From assembly GCF_014192015.1 (NCBI RefSeq), contig NZ_JACHXJ010000002.1:1426001-1490000 (forward strand): a stretch of 64,000 nt of DNA. The letters run 5' to 3'. Shown piece after piece: positions 16,927 through 26,009 of this stretch. Within the stretch, counting starts at the first letter, position 1; each line of letters begins with the position of its first letter. A program made the position numbers and the translations under genes. Source of the DNA: Paenibacillus rhizosphaerae. GTDB lineage: Bacteria > Bacillota > Bacilli > Paenibacillales > Paenibacillaceae. A model generated the notes under the pieces. That model ran no database searches and was not told where the DNA came from. It saw only the letters and a list, made by a program, of their open reading frames with translations.

Positions 16927-17967
16927 ATGGGAGAGGTACTCGTGTTCGAAAGGCCGCGTTCGATTGCATTCCATCAGGTTGAGGAGCAGCGCCTCGAGCA
17001 GGGCCAAATCAGGCTGCGTACCCTGTATTCGGGCATCAGCGCGGGAACGCAGCTCACAGCATATCGGGGGACCAATCCGATGGTGTCCAAGGTTCCGGAT
17101 TCGCATACGGGCCTGTTCATGGAGAGGTCGGCCGATACGTCCATGTATCCGGTAATCGGCGGGTGGGCGTACGAGGAGATCGGACGCGTCGAAGAGATTG
17201 GACCCGGAGTGGATGCGGTGAAGCTTGGAGAACTGATCTACGGCGCATGGGGACACAGAAGCACGCATATTGTGACGGAAACGTACGCTCGCGACCATAA
17301 GCTCCAGGAATCCATCGATCCGATCACAGGTATTTATGCGCAAATGGGAGCGATTGCCCTAAATGCGGTGTTGGACGCACATATTCACATTGGCGAAACG
17401 GCGGTCGTCTTTGGACAAGGCGTGCCGGGGCAAATTGCCGCACAGCTGGCCCGATTGAACGGCGCCCGCGTTATTACCGTGGATCTTGACGACTGGCGGC
17501 TGGATCTATCAAGAACGTTTGGTGCGGCCCAGACCATCAACAGCATTAAAGAAGATGCCGGCAAGGTCATCATGGCCGCTACGGGAACGGGAGCGGACGT
17601 GGCTATCGAGCTGTCTGGTTTTACGGCTGGCCTTCATCAGGCTATCCGCTCGGTTGTATATAACGGACGTGTTGTAGCGGCGGGCTTCTATCAGGGAGAC
17701 GCCGGAGGGTTGTTTCTCGGAGAAGAGTTCCATCACCGGAGGATACAGGTCATATCCTCGCAGATCGGAAATGTATCGGTCGAGCTACAAAACCGTTGGA
17801 ACCGGCTGCGGCTGGAACGCACCGTCTTTCGTCTTGCAGCCAGCGGCCTTCTCAACCTGAAAGGCTTGATCACGCACGTGGTTCCCTTCAAGGAAGCTGC
17901 GGCCGCTTACGAGATGATCGACCGGAAAACGGAGCCTCATCTGCAGGTCGTCCTTTCCTTTGAATGA
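16927..17967 (+). CDS. MDR-superfamily dehydrogenase (BchC-like, zinc cysteine absent)
   Basis: A 346-residue medium-chain dehydrogenase. The GroES-like domain has YSGISAGTQLTAYRG where classical enzymes have Cys-Gly-x-x-Asp, so the zinc-binding Cys is replaced. The Rossmann loop is FGQGVPGQIA. Later segments ADVAIELSGFTAG and GRVVAAGFYQG are typical of the group. It starts behind GGGAGGGTGTT after a 160-base gap from the GH78-like gene. Same broad type as the dehydrogenase at 5939-6937 but not a close copy; both sit with TIM-barrel isomerases. Confidence 0.8.
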   Translation: MGEVLVFERPRSIAFHQVEEQRLEQGQIRLRTLYSGISAGTQLTAYRGTNPMVSKVPDSHTGLFMERSADTSMYPVIGGWAYEEIGRVEEIGPGVDAVKLGELIYGAWGHRSTHIVTETYARDHKLQESIDPITGIYAQMGAIALNAVLDAHIHIGETAVVFGQGVPGQIAAQLARLNGARVITVDLDDWRLDLSRTFGAAQTINSIKEDAGKVIMAATGTGADVAIELSGFTAGLHQAIRSVVYNGRVVAAGFYQGDAGGLFLGEEFHHRRIQVISSQIGNVSVELQNRWNRLRLERTVFRLAASGLLNLKGLITHVVPFKEAAAAYEMIDRKTEPHLQVVLSFE

Positions 17968-18100
17968 CGATGAATAGAAGCGGAAAGGTACGGGAGGCAA
18001 AAGTGGCTGTGCGGTGGCGACGTGGATTCGTCACGCGTTAATTTGGTAGTGATCAAAGCTGCGGGATGGTCATGACGTTCCGTTCAGGGAGGGTACATAC

Positions 18101-18898
18101 ATGAACCAGAATACCACCTGCATTCGCCTTATTACGCGGGCCGACGATGCTGGCAGCGCCGAGTCCGCAGACCGCGCCATTCTTGAAACAATCGAGCGCG
18201 GTATCGTCCGCAACGTGTCGTTGATGGCCGTCGGTCCGAGTATCGAGCATGCGGCGAGGCTGCTTGCCAGTCATAGGGATGTTTGTTTTGGCTTGCATGC
18301 CACGCTGAATGCAGAATGGACTGACGTCCGCTGGGGGCCGCTTAGTCCGATTTCCTGCGTACCTTCTCTTGTCGAGGCGGATAGTGGGATGTTTACACCG
18401 TCGCCCCATTCCTTTCTCGATCGGCCGCCGGTGATGGAGGAAATTTTGTCCGAGCTCCGCGTTCAGCTGGAACGACTCCGGGGGCTTGGCTTCCGAATCG
18501 GCTACGCGGACACGCATATGGTGTTTGAATGGGCGCTGCCGAGTTTTAATGAAATATTCGACTATTGGTGCAGTCGGGAAGGCATCCGCAATTATAGGCG
18601 GTTCAGTCGGAGGCTTCCCCTACCGCCTGTCTCGGCGTCAACTGCCGGAGAGGGTCGTGTCGAAGAGCTGGTCGATGGTCTCAGGTCTGCTCCTCCGGGG
18701 CAATATCTGCTCGTTGGGCATCCGGGTTTTGACGAAGAGGATATGAGACGGTTCGGCGCGCCTGACTATCCTTCAGGGAAGGTTGTCGCGGACCGGATCG
18801 GCGAGCGCCTCATGTTCACTCACCCGGAGGTACTTCAAAGCTGTGTGCGGCTCGGCGTCCGGCCCATACGCTATGACGAGGCGGAGCCAATTACATGA
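18101..18898 (+). CDS. ChbG/YdjC-family carbohydrate deacetylase
   Basis: A 265-residue protein of the ChbG/HpnK family. Evidence is the opening RLITRADDAGSAESADRAIL, GLHATLNAEW and YADTHMVFEW, which supply the Asp/His/His metal set, and the late VGHPGFDEEDMRRF. Known members remove N-acetyl groups from chitobiose or hopanoid sugars in the cytosol. Here the context suggests an acetylated plant or microbial glycan. A strong hairpin follows 24 bases after the stop. Confidence 0.8.
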   Translation: MNQNTTCIRLITRADDAGSAESADRAILETIERGIVRNVSLMAVGPSIEHAARLLASHRDVCFGLHATLNAEWTDVRWGPLSPISCVPSLVEADSGMFTPSPHSFLDRPPVMEEILSELRVQLERLRGLGFRIGYADTHMVFEWALPSFNEIFDYWCSREGIRNYRRFSRRLPLPPVSASTAGEGRVEELVDGLRSAPPGQYLLVGHPGFDEEDMRRFGAPDYPSGKVVADRIGERLMFTHPEVLQSCVRLGVRPIRYDEAEPIT

Positions 18899-18921
18899 AG
18901 GGCCGCGCTGCTGGTCAAAGA

Positions 18922-18962
18922 GGAGATAGCATTCGGCGAACGCCGAATCTCTCTCCTTTTTT
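18922..18962 (+). terminator. Intrinsic terminator after the ChbG-like gene
   Basis: ATTCGGCG (18931-18938) pairs with CGCCGAAT (18941-18948), extended by GAGA/TCTC with a small bulge, and ends in CCTTTTTT. It likely closes the 11520-18898 gene run. A TATAAT hexamer at 18979-18984 follows and may start transcription of the next gene. Confidence 0.75.
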
Positions 18963-19023
18963 GCGAAAAGGAAAGCGGTATAATTACTGAACTTACGTAA
19001 TGGGCCCTAGGAAGGAGTGACTG

Positions 19024-20288
19024 TTGTCAATGATTACAATCGATATGGAGAGACATCTATTGCTGAAGGACCGCCAGCCTTTCTTCTATCTTGCCGATAC
19101 GGTATGGAACGCCTTCGTCAGGGCTACTCCAAAGGAGTGGGAGACTTACCTCACCTACCGACGGAGCCAAGGTTACAACGTAGTCCGCATCAGTGCATTC
19201 GGTATTTATAACGACCGCAGCATCGGCGAGGACGATTTGCATCCATTCGAATTTACGACAAAGGGCAAATACGATTTTGCTAAAGTGAACGAAGCTTATT
19301 TCGACAGGGCGGCGGAAATGGCCGAAGCGGCGGTCCATCACGGTTTCATCCTCGATCTCACGCTGTTTTGGCTTTGTTACGTCAAGGACACGCAGTCATG
19401 GCCTCCCGATCCCGACTGGGTCATTCCTTTCGAGCGGATTGAGCCGTTAACCCATCTGCTTATCGACCGCTTCGGAAGGTTCGATCCGATCTATTGCATC
19501 AGCGGTGACACGAACTTCGGTTCGGAGGATACGATCCGGTATTATATGAAGGCTTTTAAGACCGTTAAAGGCCGGGTTACGAATGCTGTCACAACGATGC
19601 ATATCGCCGGCAACGTGCCGATGCTTCCGGAGGTATTCATGAAATCGGAGCTACTCGATTTCGTTCTATACCAATCCGGTCATGACAGGGATAATCAGCA
19701 GCACGCGTACACCTATGCGCTGGGCTTTCTCGGAGAGCGTCCGATTATTAACGGCGAGCCCTGTTACGAGGGCATGCATTTCGACGACGAGCGGGGCGGT
19801 CACTATGCGGCGCCTCATGTACGGCGGGCGATGTGGAGCAGCCTGCTTGCCGGCGCAAAAGCCGGATTTACCTACGGCGCGCACGGCATGTGGAGCTGGC
19901 ACCGGGAGGATGAACGTTTCCTAAACGGCGAGAGCCTGCCGGGTTGGGAAACGGCTATGCGATTCGAAGGGGCATGGGAGGCGGTTTCGCCAAATGGCTG
20001 TTCGAGCGTTATCACTTTTACGATCTTGAACCGGCATTATCACTCGTTCAAAATGCGTCACCCCACATTCGTGCGGCAGCTTCAGCGGATGCCGGTAAGC
20101 TCGTGATCTACCAGCCGGATAACGTACACCTGCGGCTGGTGCTCGACGCCGGGGCTTATGATTGGGATGTAATCGAGCTGGAAGGGAAACGGATTCTGAA
20201 ACCGGACGTCCGTGTGGAAAACGGGATATCGACGCTGAAACGCCATCCGTTTCAGTCGGATTCGCTGTGGATTGGCATACGCAAGTGA
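19024..20288 (+). pseudogene. DUF4038-type glycoside hydrolase, frameshifted near 19980
   Basis: The first frame encodes an apiosidase-like (DUF4038) TIM barrel: LLLKDRQPFFYLADTVWNAF, GYNVVRISAFG, YCISGDTNFG and the catalytic-type INGEPCYEG. It loses the conserved path after GWETAMRFEGAWE (about 19980) and stops at 20106. The C-terminal domain (FAKWLFERYHFYDLEPA ... SDSLWIGIRK) continues in a different frame to 20288, consistent with loss of one base. No slippery heptamer is visible, so a mutation or a sequencing error is more likely than programmed shifting. TTG 19024 has AAGGAG six bases before it; ATG 19030 is the alternative. Confidence 0.75.
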
Positions 20289-20364
20289 AAGGCGCCGCAG
20301 TCCCCACATGCAGGACCGCGGATTTTTGCCGAGAGGGGCATTTCCCGAATAAATGAAGAAGAAG

Positions 20365-20387
20365 CGAGAGCGGCCTGGCCGCTCTCG
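20365..20387 (+). other. Perfect GC-rich hairpin between two hydrolase genes
   Basis: CGAGAGCGGCC (20365-20375) and its exact complement (20377-20387) form an 11-base-pair arm with one base between. The following sequence is only weakly T-rich, so it may be an attenuating or RNA-stabilising hairpin more than a full terminator. It argues that the next gene starts at 20422 and not at an ATG at 20353. Confidence 0.6.
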
Positions 20388-20421
20388 TTCCATTACTTTG
20401 GCAAGAAAGGCGGATTTTCTG

Positions 20422-22164
20422 ATGACGATGCAGCCTATTCCATTCGAACGGGTGCGGGCGGGCGGCGACTTAGCCGACCGTCTGCTGGCCAGCGCCAGTC
20501 GTCTGGCCGATGACGATTACGGACCTGAGCAGGCGTACAAACCGGCCTCCTACGACTGGCCCGGAGACAACGAAGGCCGTACCATTCTTGCCCAGACACT
20601 TACCGGCCGCGCCGCCGGCATCCGGCCGAGGCACCTGGAAGCGATTTTAAAGCGTTTGCCGGACGCATTGAACGAGCGCGGCTATTTTGGACGTTTGCTG
20701 CCGGAAGGGCAGCTCGACGAGCAGCAGCTTGCGGGCAACAGCTGGTTTCTGCGCGGGATGCTGGAGTACGAAGCATGGACCGGAGACGCGGGCGCGCTTG
20801 CCGTCGCCGAGCGGGTCGCACGGGAGCTGCTGCTGCCGGCGCGGGGCTCCTTTGCCGGGTATCCCGCCGATCCCACGGACCGGGCGAGTCTCGGCGGCGA
20901 GGCGGCCGGCCGGCTTGTGGAGGAGCCTGTGCGGGGCTGGTACTTGTCCACTGATATCGGATGCGCATTCATCATGCTTGACGGGGCGACGCATGCGTAC
21001 GAACGGCTGCATTGGCCGGAGCTTCGCGAGCTGGCGGAGGAAATGGCCGCCGCTTTTATCAAGCTCGACCTGCGCGGTATCAGCGCACAAACGCATGCGA
21101 CGCTGTCGGCGCTTCGTGGCATCCTCCGACTGTACACCCTGACGGGCGACAGCGCGTTGCTGGCGGGAGCGGAGGCGGTATACCGGCTATATGAGACGGA
21201 GGGCATGACCGACAATCAGGCTAACTACAACTGGTTTAATCGCCCTTGGTGGACCGAGCCGTGTGCGGTCGTCGATTCATTCATCGTGGCGGTCGAGCTG
21301 TGGCGGCATACGAAGCGTTCCGATTACCTGGAAACCGCGCACCGGATCTATTACAATGCGCTAAGCCACGGTCAGCGCCATAACGGCGGCTTCGGCTGCG
21401 ATAATTGCGCCGGTGCGTCCGAGCCGGAACTGTACGCGTTGGAAGGTATCTACGAAGCCACCTGGTGCTGCACGATGCGCGGCGGCGAAGGCCTGGCCCG
21501 TGCTCTGCAATTCGGGTTCTGTACGGACGGCGATACAATAGCGGTACCCTTCTATAACGACGGCGTAGTCCGGCTGCCTTTTCCGGACGGCAATATAACG
21601 GTCAAGCTGACGACGCGGTATCCGTTTGAGGGACAGGTCGTACTCGAAGTGATCACGACAGATGCAGACGCAGTACCGGCACGCGTCCGCACGCTCCGGT
21701 TCTTCCTGCCCTCTTGGGCGGTTCCGGGCTCGGCCGCTCTTAAAGTCAATGGCACTCCAATCGAGGCGAAAGGCGTTGAAAACGGCCTCATCACTTTCGA
21801 TGCCGTCCTCGGGAGCGGCACTGTAATCACGTTCAACTTCGGCATGGGCGGCTTGCGCATGGTGGAGCCCGTAAATCTTCATGGTCTTCAAGGTGCTTCG
21901 TCCTTCCATTACGGCCCTCTGCTTCTTCACGCCGGAGAGATAGACCCGCAAGCGGCGCAATCCCTCCTGTGCGCGTACGCGGACGGCTCCCTCGTCCACC
22001 AGGGGCTCGGCGTGTACGTGCCAGTCTCCGGAGCAGCGGCCGGATTGGACCGGAGCGAAGGGCTGCTACGGCCAGTTTATGTCCCTTTTTCGGCGGCAAC
22101 CAAGGCACTAAAACTGATGCGCAAGCGGGTCCTGTTCATCGGAGGAGGGGAACAAGCCGAATAG
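20422..22164 (+). CDS. GH127/DUF1680-like glycoside hydrolase
   Basis: A 580-residue cytoplasmic protein of the beta-L-arabinofuranosidase-like (GH127/DUF1680) superfamily. Supporting blocks in order: SYDWPGDNEGRT, GWYLSTDIGCAFIMLDGATH, WFNRPWWTEPCAVVDSF, RIYYNALSHGQRHNGGFGCD and YEATWCCTMRGGEG, the last being the cysteine pair that with an upstream Glu/Cys binds zinc in GH127. A C-terminal beta-sandwich follows. The starting ATG 20422 has GGCGG upstream. It probably removes arabinosyl or related side groups from imported oligosaccharides, alongside the DUF4038 and GH78-like genes. Confidence 0.75.
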   Translation: MTMQPIPFERVRAGGDLADRLLASASRLADDDYGPEQAYKPASYDWPGDNEGRTILAQTLTGRAAGIRPRHLEAILKRLPDALNERGYFGRLLPEGQLDEQQLAGNSWFLRGMLEYEAWTGDAGALAVAERVARELLLPARGSFAGYPADPTDRASLGGEAAGRLVEEPVRGWYLSTDIGCAFIMLDGATHAYERLHWPELRELAEEMAAAFIKLDLRGISAQTHATLSALRGILRLYTLTGDSALLAGAEAVYRLYETEGMTDNQANYNWFNRPWWTEPCAVVDSFIVAVELWRHTKRSDYLETAHRIYYNALSHGQRHNGGFGCDNCAGASEPELYALEGIYEATWCCTMRGGEGLARALQFGFCTDGDTIAVPFYNDGVVRLPFPDGNITVKLTTRYPFEGQVVLEVITTDADAVPARVRTLRFFLPSWAVPGSAALKVNGTPIEAKGVENGLITFDAVLGSGTVITFNFGMGGLRMVEPVNLHGLQGASSFHYGPLLLHAGEIDPQAAQSLLCAYADGSLVHQGLGVYVPVSGAAAGLDRSEGLLRPVYVPFSAATKALKLMRKRVLFIGGGEQAE

Positions 22165-22178
22165 AAAGTGGGATTTTA

Positions 22179-22206
22179 TTGACATGCATGGGCTATCATT
22201 TACAAA
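22179..22206 (+). promoter_or_regulatory. Candidate sigma-A promoter of the 22316 importer
   Basis: TTGACA (22179-22184) and TACAAA (22201-22206) are separated by 16 bases, in a T-rich stretch directly after the GH127-like gene and 110 bases before the importer start. The -10 is imperfect. Confidence 0.5.
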
Positions 22207-22315
22207 GTAAACAAAGTGCAAGCCATGTCAAAAGTTTCAGCTTTTGCGCGTACGGCGGCTTCTTTATCATGAAGGTAGTTTTACAAAACGACCATATAAG
22301 GGAGGTACACCCAGC

Positions 22316-24043
22316 ATGGCGAATCTCAAGAAGACGGGTATTCTACTGATCATCTTGGTCCTTGTATTAACGGCAGCATGCTCGAAGTCCGGCGGTTCGG
22401 ACGAGGCAGCAGGCGGCAAAGATACCGCCGCGACGACGAACGACGGATCGAATACGGCCGGCACGACCAACAATGCATCGCCCAAAACAGCGGAAGGCGA
22501 TAAATACGATCCGCCGATCACGGTATCGACGGTCCGCGACCAGGATCCGTCGATGAGTTTCAAGCCCGGCGAGGACATTTCGAACAATGCCTGGATCAAG
22601 GCCTATCAGGATGAATTGGGAATTAACGTTAAGTACGACTGGGTCGTTCCGTCCGACCAGTATGACGCGAAGATGAACATAGCGATCTCATCCAATCAGC
22701 TGCCTGACATCTTCCGCGTCAGCGCCTCGCAGCTGAAACAGCTCGTGCAGGCCGGAAAAATCGCCGACCTTTCCGAGGTTTACGAGAACTATGCGACGGA
22801 GCTGACCCGTCAATCGATCGAACTCGGTCCGCTGGCGAAAGCGGCGGCTACATTCGACGGCAAGCTGATGGCGCTGCCACCGGATGAAGGCGGTTACGAG
22901 GGCAGCCTTCCGCTGCTGTGGCTGCGCTCCGACTGGCTGACAAAGTTGAAACTGGAAGCGCCGAAGACGTGGGACGATCTGGAGAAAGTCATGGACGCTT
23001 TCGTCAACCAGGACCCCGACGGCAACGGCAAGAAGGATACGTTTGGTCTCGCACTGACGAAAGACCTGTATGGCAACGGCGTGGCGGAAACGACAGGTGT
23101 CTTCAATGCGTTCGGCGCGTTCCCGAACATCTGGATCGAAGACGCGGACGGCTCGATCGTCTACGGCTCCATCCAGCCTGAAGTGAAGACGGCGCTGGCC
23201 AAGCTCCAGGAGCTGTACAAGAAGGGTTACATCGATCCTGAATTCGGCGTCAAGGACACCGGCAAAGTGGGCGAGGACTTTGCGAACAACAAGGTCGGCG
23301 TCGAAGTCGGCGCGCTGTGGGATTCGCTGTGGCCGCTTCAGGACAGCGTCAGCAAGAACCCGGACGCGGACTGGATCGTGACGCCGCTTGTTTCGGCGAC
23401 CGGGAAGCCAGTGCAGTACACGGCCAATCTCGATTTCAACAGCTTCTGGGTTGTCAACAAGAAGGCCGAGCACCCTGAGGCGCTGATCAAGCTGTTCAAT
23501 CTAGGTAATGAGAAGATGTATAGCGGCAAAGCCGATCCGAAAGTCTTCCACACGGAGATTGTCGACGGCAAGGAATACGGACACTTTAAGGAAGCCGTAA
23601 TCCAAGGTGCCGGTTCGAACCCGATCGGCGGCAACTTCGGCCACTACAAGAAGGTGACCGCTGCATTGGATGCGAAGGATCCGTCCGGCTTGAACCAGGA
23701 GCAGAAGGGCTACTACGACAAGATTCTGGGATACGAAGGCGGAGACCGGACGACGTGGGGCACGATGCGCGTGTTCGGCCACGAGAGCTCCTACAAGGTT
23801 ATCGAAGACATCTACCAGAATAAGGACGAGAATGTAAAGTTAACCAAGTTCTATGGCGCGCCAACGAAGACGATGGCGCAGAAGCGCGCGACACTTGATA
23901 AGATGCAGCTTGAGACGTTTACAAAGATCATTCTCGGATCGTCGATCGACGAATTCGACAAGTTCGTCGATAACTGGAAGAAGCTTGGCGGCGACCAAAT
24001 GACCAAAGAAGTGAACGATTGGTACGCTGAACAGAAGAAGTAA
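22316..24043 (+). CDS. ABC transporter solute-binding lipoprotein (LipO type)
   Basis: A 575-residue solute-binding protein with lipobox LTAAC, a Thr/Asn/Ala-rich linker, then a LipO/YtcQ-type body. QDPDGNGKKDTFGLAL is the calcium-loop-like segment seen in this large subfamily, and NDWYAEQ is near the end. It works with the LplB and YtcP-type permeases that follow. ATG 22316 lies 10 bases after GGGAGG; the reading could extend to 22244 but without a ribosome site. These importers usually carry complex plant glycan oligosaccharides. Confidence 0.9.
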   Translation: MANLKKTGILLIILVLVLTAACSKSGGSDEAAGGKDTAATTNDGSNTAGTTNNASPKTAEGDKYDPPITVSTVRDQDPSMSFKPGEDISNNAWIKAYQDELGINVKYDWVVPSDQYDAKMNIAISSNQLPDIFRVSASQLKQLVQAGKIADLSEVYENYATELTRQSIELGPLAKAAATFDGKLMALPPDEGGYEGSLPLLWLRSDWLTKLKLEAPKTWDDLEKVMDAFVNQDPDGNGKKDTFGLALTKDLYGNGVAETTGVFNAFGAFPNIWIEDADGSIVYGSIQPEVKTALAKLQELYKKGYIDPEFGVKDTGKVGEDFANNKVGVEVGALWDSLWPLQDSVSKNPDADWIVTPLVSATGKPVQYTANLDFNSFWVVNKKAEHPEALIKLFNLGNEKMYSGKADPKVFHTEIVDGKEYGHFKEAVIQGAGSNPIGGNFGHYKKVTAALDAKDPSGLNQEQKGYYDKILGYEGGDRTTWGTMRVFGHESSYKVIEDIYQNKDENVKLTKFYGAPTKTMAQKRATLDKMQLETFTKIILGSSIDEFDKFVDNWKKLGGDQMTKEVNDWYAEQKK

Positions 24044-24127
24044 TCCACGAAACGGGAAGAAGGGCGATGGATTCGTTCCCATTGTTCTTCTTCTTTCACT
24101 TCATCGCACCGAAAGGAGAGTACCCCT

Positions 24128-25021
24128 ATGAAACGCAAAAGCTTCAGCGAGATGCCGTACCATCTCATGCTTCTGCCCGGTGTCATCCTAGTGCTCATCT
24201 ATAGCTATGGCCCCATGTTCGGGCTGGTCATCGCGTTTCAGGATTTCATTCCGGCGAACGGATTCAAATCGGACTGGATCGGCTTCGATAACTTCACTTA
24301 CATCTGGTCGCTGCCCGATACGATGAACGTGCTGTGGAACACGATTTACATCTCACTGATGAAAATCGTGGCCGGACTCATCTTCCCAATTCTCATTTCG
24401 CTCCTGTTGAACGAAGTGAATAAGAGCTTGGTGAAGCGATCCGTTCAAACGCTGATCTATCTGCCGCATTTCTTGTCGTGGATCATTCTGGGGGGCATTC
24501 TGATCGATATCCTGTCGCCGTCTGAAGGAATTGTTAACAAAGGGCTTCAGCTATTGGGCATCCAGCCGATTTTTTTCCTCGGAAACAACGACTGGTTCCC
24601 GTATACGGTAGTTATCACCGATCTGTGGAAAGAATTCGGCTTCTCCACGATCGTCTACCTGGCGGCTTTAACGTCCATCAATCCGGTCCTTTACGAAGCG
24701 GCGATCGTCGACGGCGCCAACCGGTGGCGGCAGACGTGGCACGTGACACTGCCCGGAATGATTCCGATTATCGTGCTGCTCACTACGCTGAGTCTCGGTA
24801 ACGTGCTGAATGCTGGCTTCGATCAGATTTTCAATTTATACTCACCGCAGGTCTACGAATCGGGAGACATCATCGATACGCTGGTATACCGGCTGGGTCT
24901 CGTCGATGCGCAATTCGGCCCCGCAACCGCGGTGGGGCTGTTCAAATCGGTTGTCTCGTTCGTCTTCATTTCCGTATCCTACCTGCTGGCGTACCGATTG
25001 GCCAATTATCGGATTTTCTAA
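24128..25021 (+). CDS. ABC transporter permease (LplB type)
   Basis: A 297-residue permease of the LplB family: YHLMLLPGVILVLIYSYGPM at the first helix, FGLVIAFQDF after it, and an EAA loop YEAAIVDGANRWRQTWHVTL. AAAGGAGAG precedes ATG 24128. It forms a heterodimer with the YtcP-type protein 12 bases downstream. No ATPase gene is in the cluster. Confidence 0.9.
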   Translation: MKRKSFSEMPYHLMLLPGVILVLIYSYGPMFGLVIAFQDFIPANGFKSDWIGFDNFTYIWSLPDTMNVLWNTIYISLMKIVAGLIFPILISLLLNEVNKSLVKRSVQTLIYLPHFLSWIILGGILIDILSPSEGIVNKGLQLLGIQPIFFLGNNDWFPYTVVITDLWKEFGFSTIVYLAALTSINPVLYEAAIVDGANRWRQTWHVTLPGMIPIIVLLTTLSLGNVLNAGFDQIFNLYSPQVYESGDIIDTLVYRLGLVDAQFGPATAVGLFKSVVSFVFISVSYLLAYRLANYRIF

Positions 25022-25033
25022 GGAGGTGCACTC

Positions 25034-25918
25034 ATGGTCCATCAATTGACGCTTGGCCGCAAAGTATTCAATGTGCTCAACTATGCGTTTCTGATCGGAT
25101 TGTCGGTGATGTGCATCCTGCCGCTGATCCACGTGCTGGCCATCTCGCTCAGCGACAAGACGGCGGCGGCAAGCGGCAACGTCACCTTCCTGCCGGTCAA
25201 TTTCACCTGGCAGTCTTACACTTATGTACTCAGTAAACCTGAATTCATGACTTCGTTCTGGATCTCCGTCGAGCGAGTCGCGCTTGGCACGGTCGTGAAC
25301 ATGCTGCTCACGATCGTCATGGCGTATCCGTTGTCGAAGGAAGTTTCCCAGTTCCGCTGGCGGACCGCCTATGCCTGGTTCCTCGTGCTAACGATTCTAT
25401 TCAGCGGCGGCCTGATTCCGACCTACATGGTTGTCAACGAGACGCACTTGATGGATACGATCTGGGCTCTCATCGTTCCCGGAGCTGTTCCCGTTTTCAA
25501 CGTGATCCTGCTCCTTAATTTCTTCCGGGGCCTGCCGAAGGAGTTGGAAGAAGCGGCATTCGTCGACGGGGCGCGTCCGTGGACTGTGCTGTGGCGGCTG
25601 TTCGTGCCGCTGTCGACCCCGGCGCTGGCAACCATCGGCCTCTTCACCATCGTCGGGCACTGGAACTCCTGGTTCGACGGTTTGATCTACATGAACAATC
25701 CGAGTCATTACCCGCTGCAGAGCTACCTGCAGACCGTTATCATCAAGACCGATCTCGTGATGCAATCGGCCAAGGACATCAACTCGCTGGCGAAAATCTC
25801 GGAACGGACCTCAAAAGCGGCACAGATCTTTATGGGCGCGCTGCCGATACTCGTCATTTATCCATTCCTTCAGCGGTATTTCGTCAAGGGAATCGTGCTT
25901 GGAAGCGTCAAAGAATAA
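25034..25918 (+). CDS. ABC transporter permease (YtcP type)
   Basis: A 294-residue permease ending in VKGIVLGSVKE, the tail typical of YtcP-type proteins. It has an EAA loop (EEAAFVDGARPWTVLWRLF) and the SDKTAAASGNVTFLPVNFTW segment after helix 1. AAGGAGGTG stands before ATG 25034. A hairpin terminator at 25929-25949 closes the importer genes. Confidence 0.9.
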   Translation: MVHQLTLGRKVFNVLNYAFLIGLSVMCILPLIHVLAISLSDKTAAASGNVTFLPVNFTWQSYTYVLSKPEFMTSFWISVERVALGTVVNMLLTIVMAYPLSKEVSQFRWRTAYAWFLVLTILFSGGLIPTYMVVNETHLMDTIWALIVPGAVPVFNVILLLNFFRGLPKELEEAAFVDGARPWTVLWRLFVPLSTPALATIGLFTIVGHWNSWFDGLIYMNNPSHYPLQSYLQTVIIKTDLVMQSAKDINSLAKISERTSKAAQIFMGALPILVIYPFLQRYFVKGIVLGSVKE

Positions 25919-25928
25919 TTGCATGTCC

Positions 25929-25949
25929 GACACCCCTCGGGTGTCTTTT
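25929..25949 (+). terminator. Intrinsic terminator between importer and YesMN genes
   Basis: GACACCC (25929-25935), loop CTC and GGGTGTC (25939-25945) are followed by TTTT. A TATAAT hexamer (25974-25979) follows 25 bases later and may begin the transcript of the two-component system. Confidence 0.7.
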
Positions 25950-26009
25950 CCCGTTAAACACGTATATTGATGATATAATTGGATGGACATCGAAGAGGAA
26001 GGGGGAAGG

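Noticed and set aside
19970..20000. Programmed ribosomal frameshift in the DUF4038 gene
   Set aside because: No slippery heptamer or downstream structure is visible at the join; a simple base loss explains it better.
20353..20421. Upstream start of the GH127-like gene at 20353
   Set aside because: The extra 23 codons are made of the perfect hairpin and read KKKRERPGRSRS; no ribosome site, so ATG 20422 is preferred.
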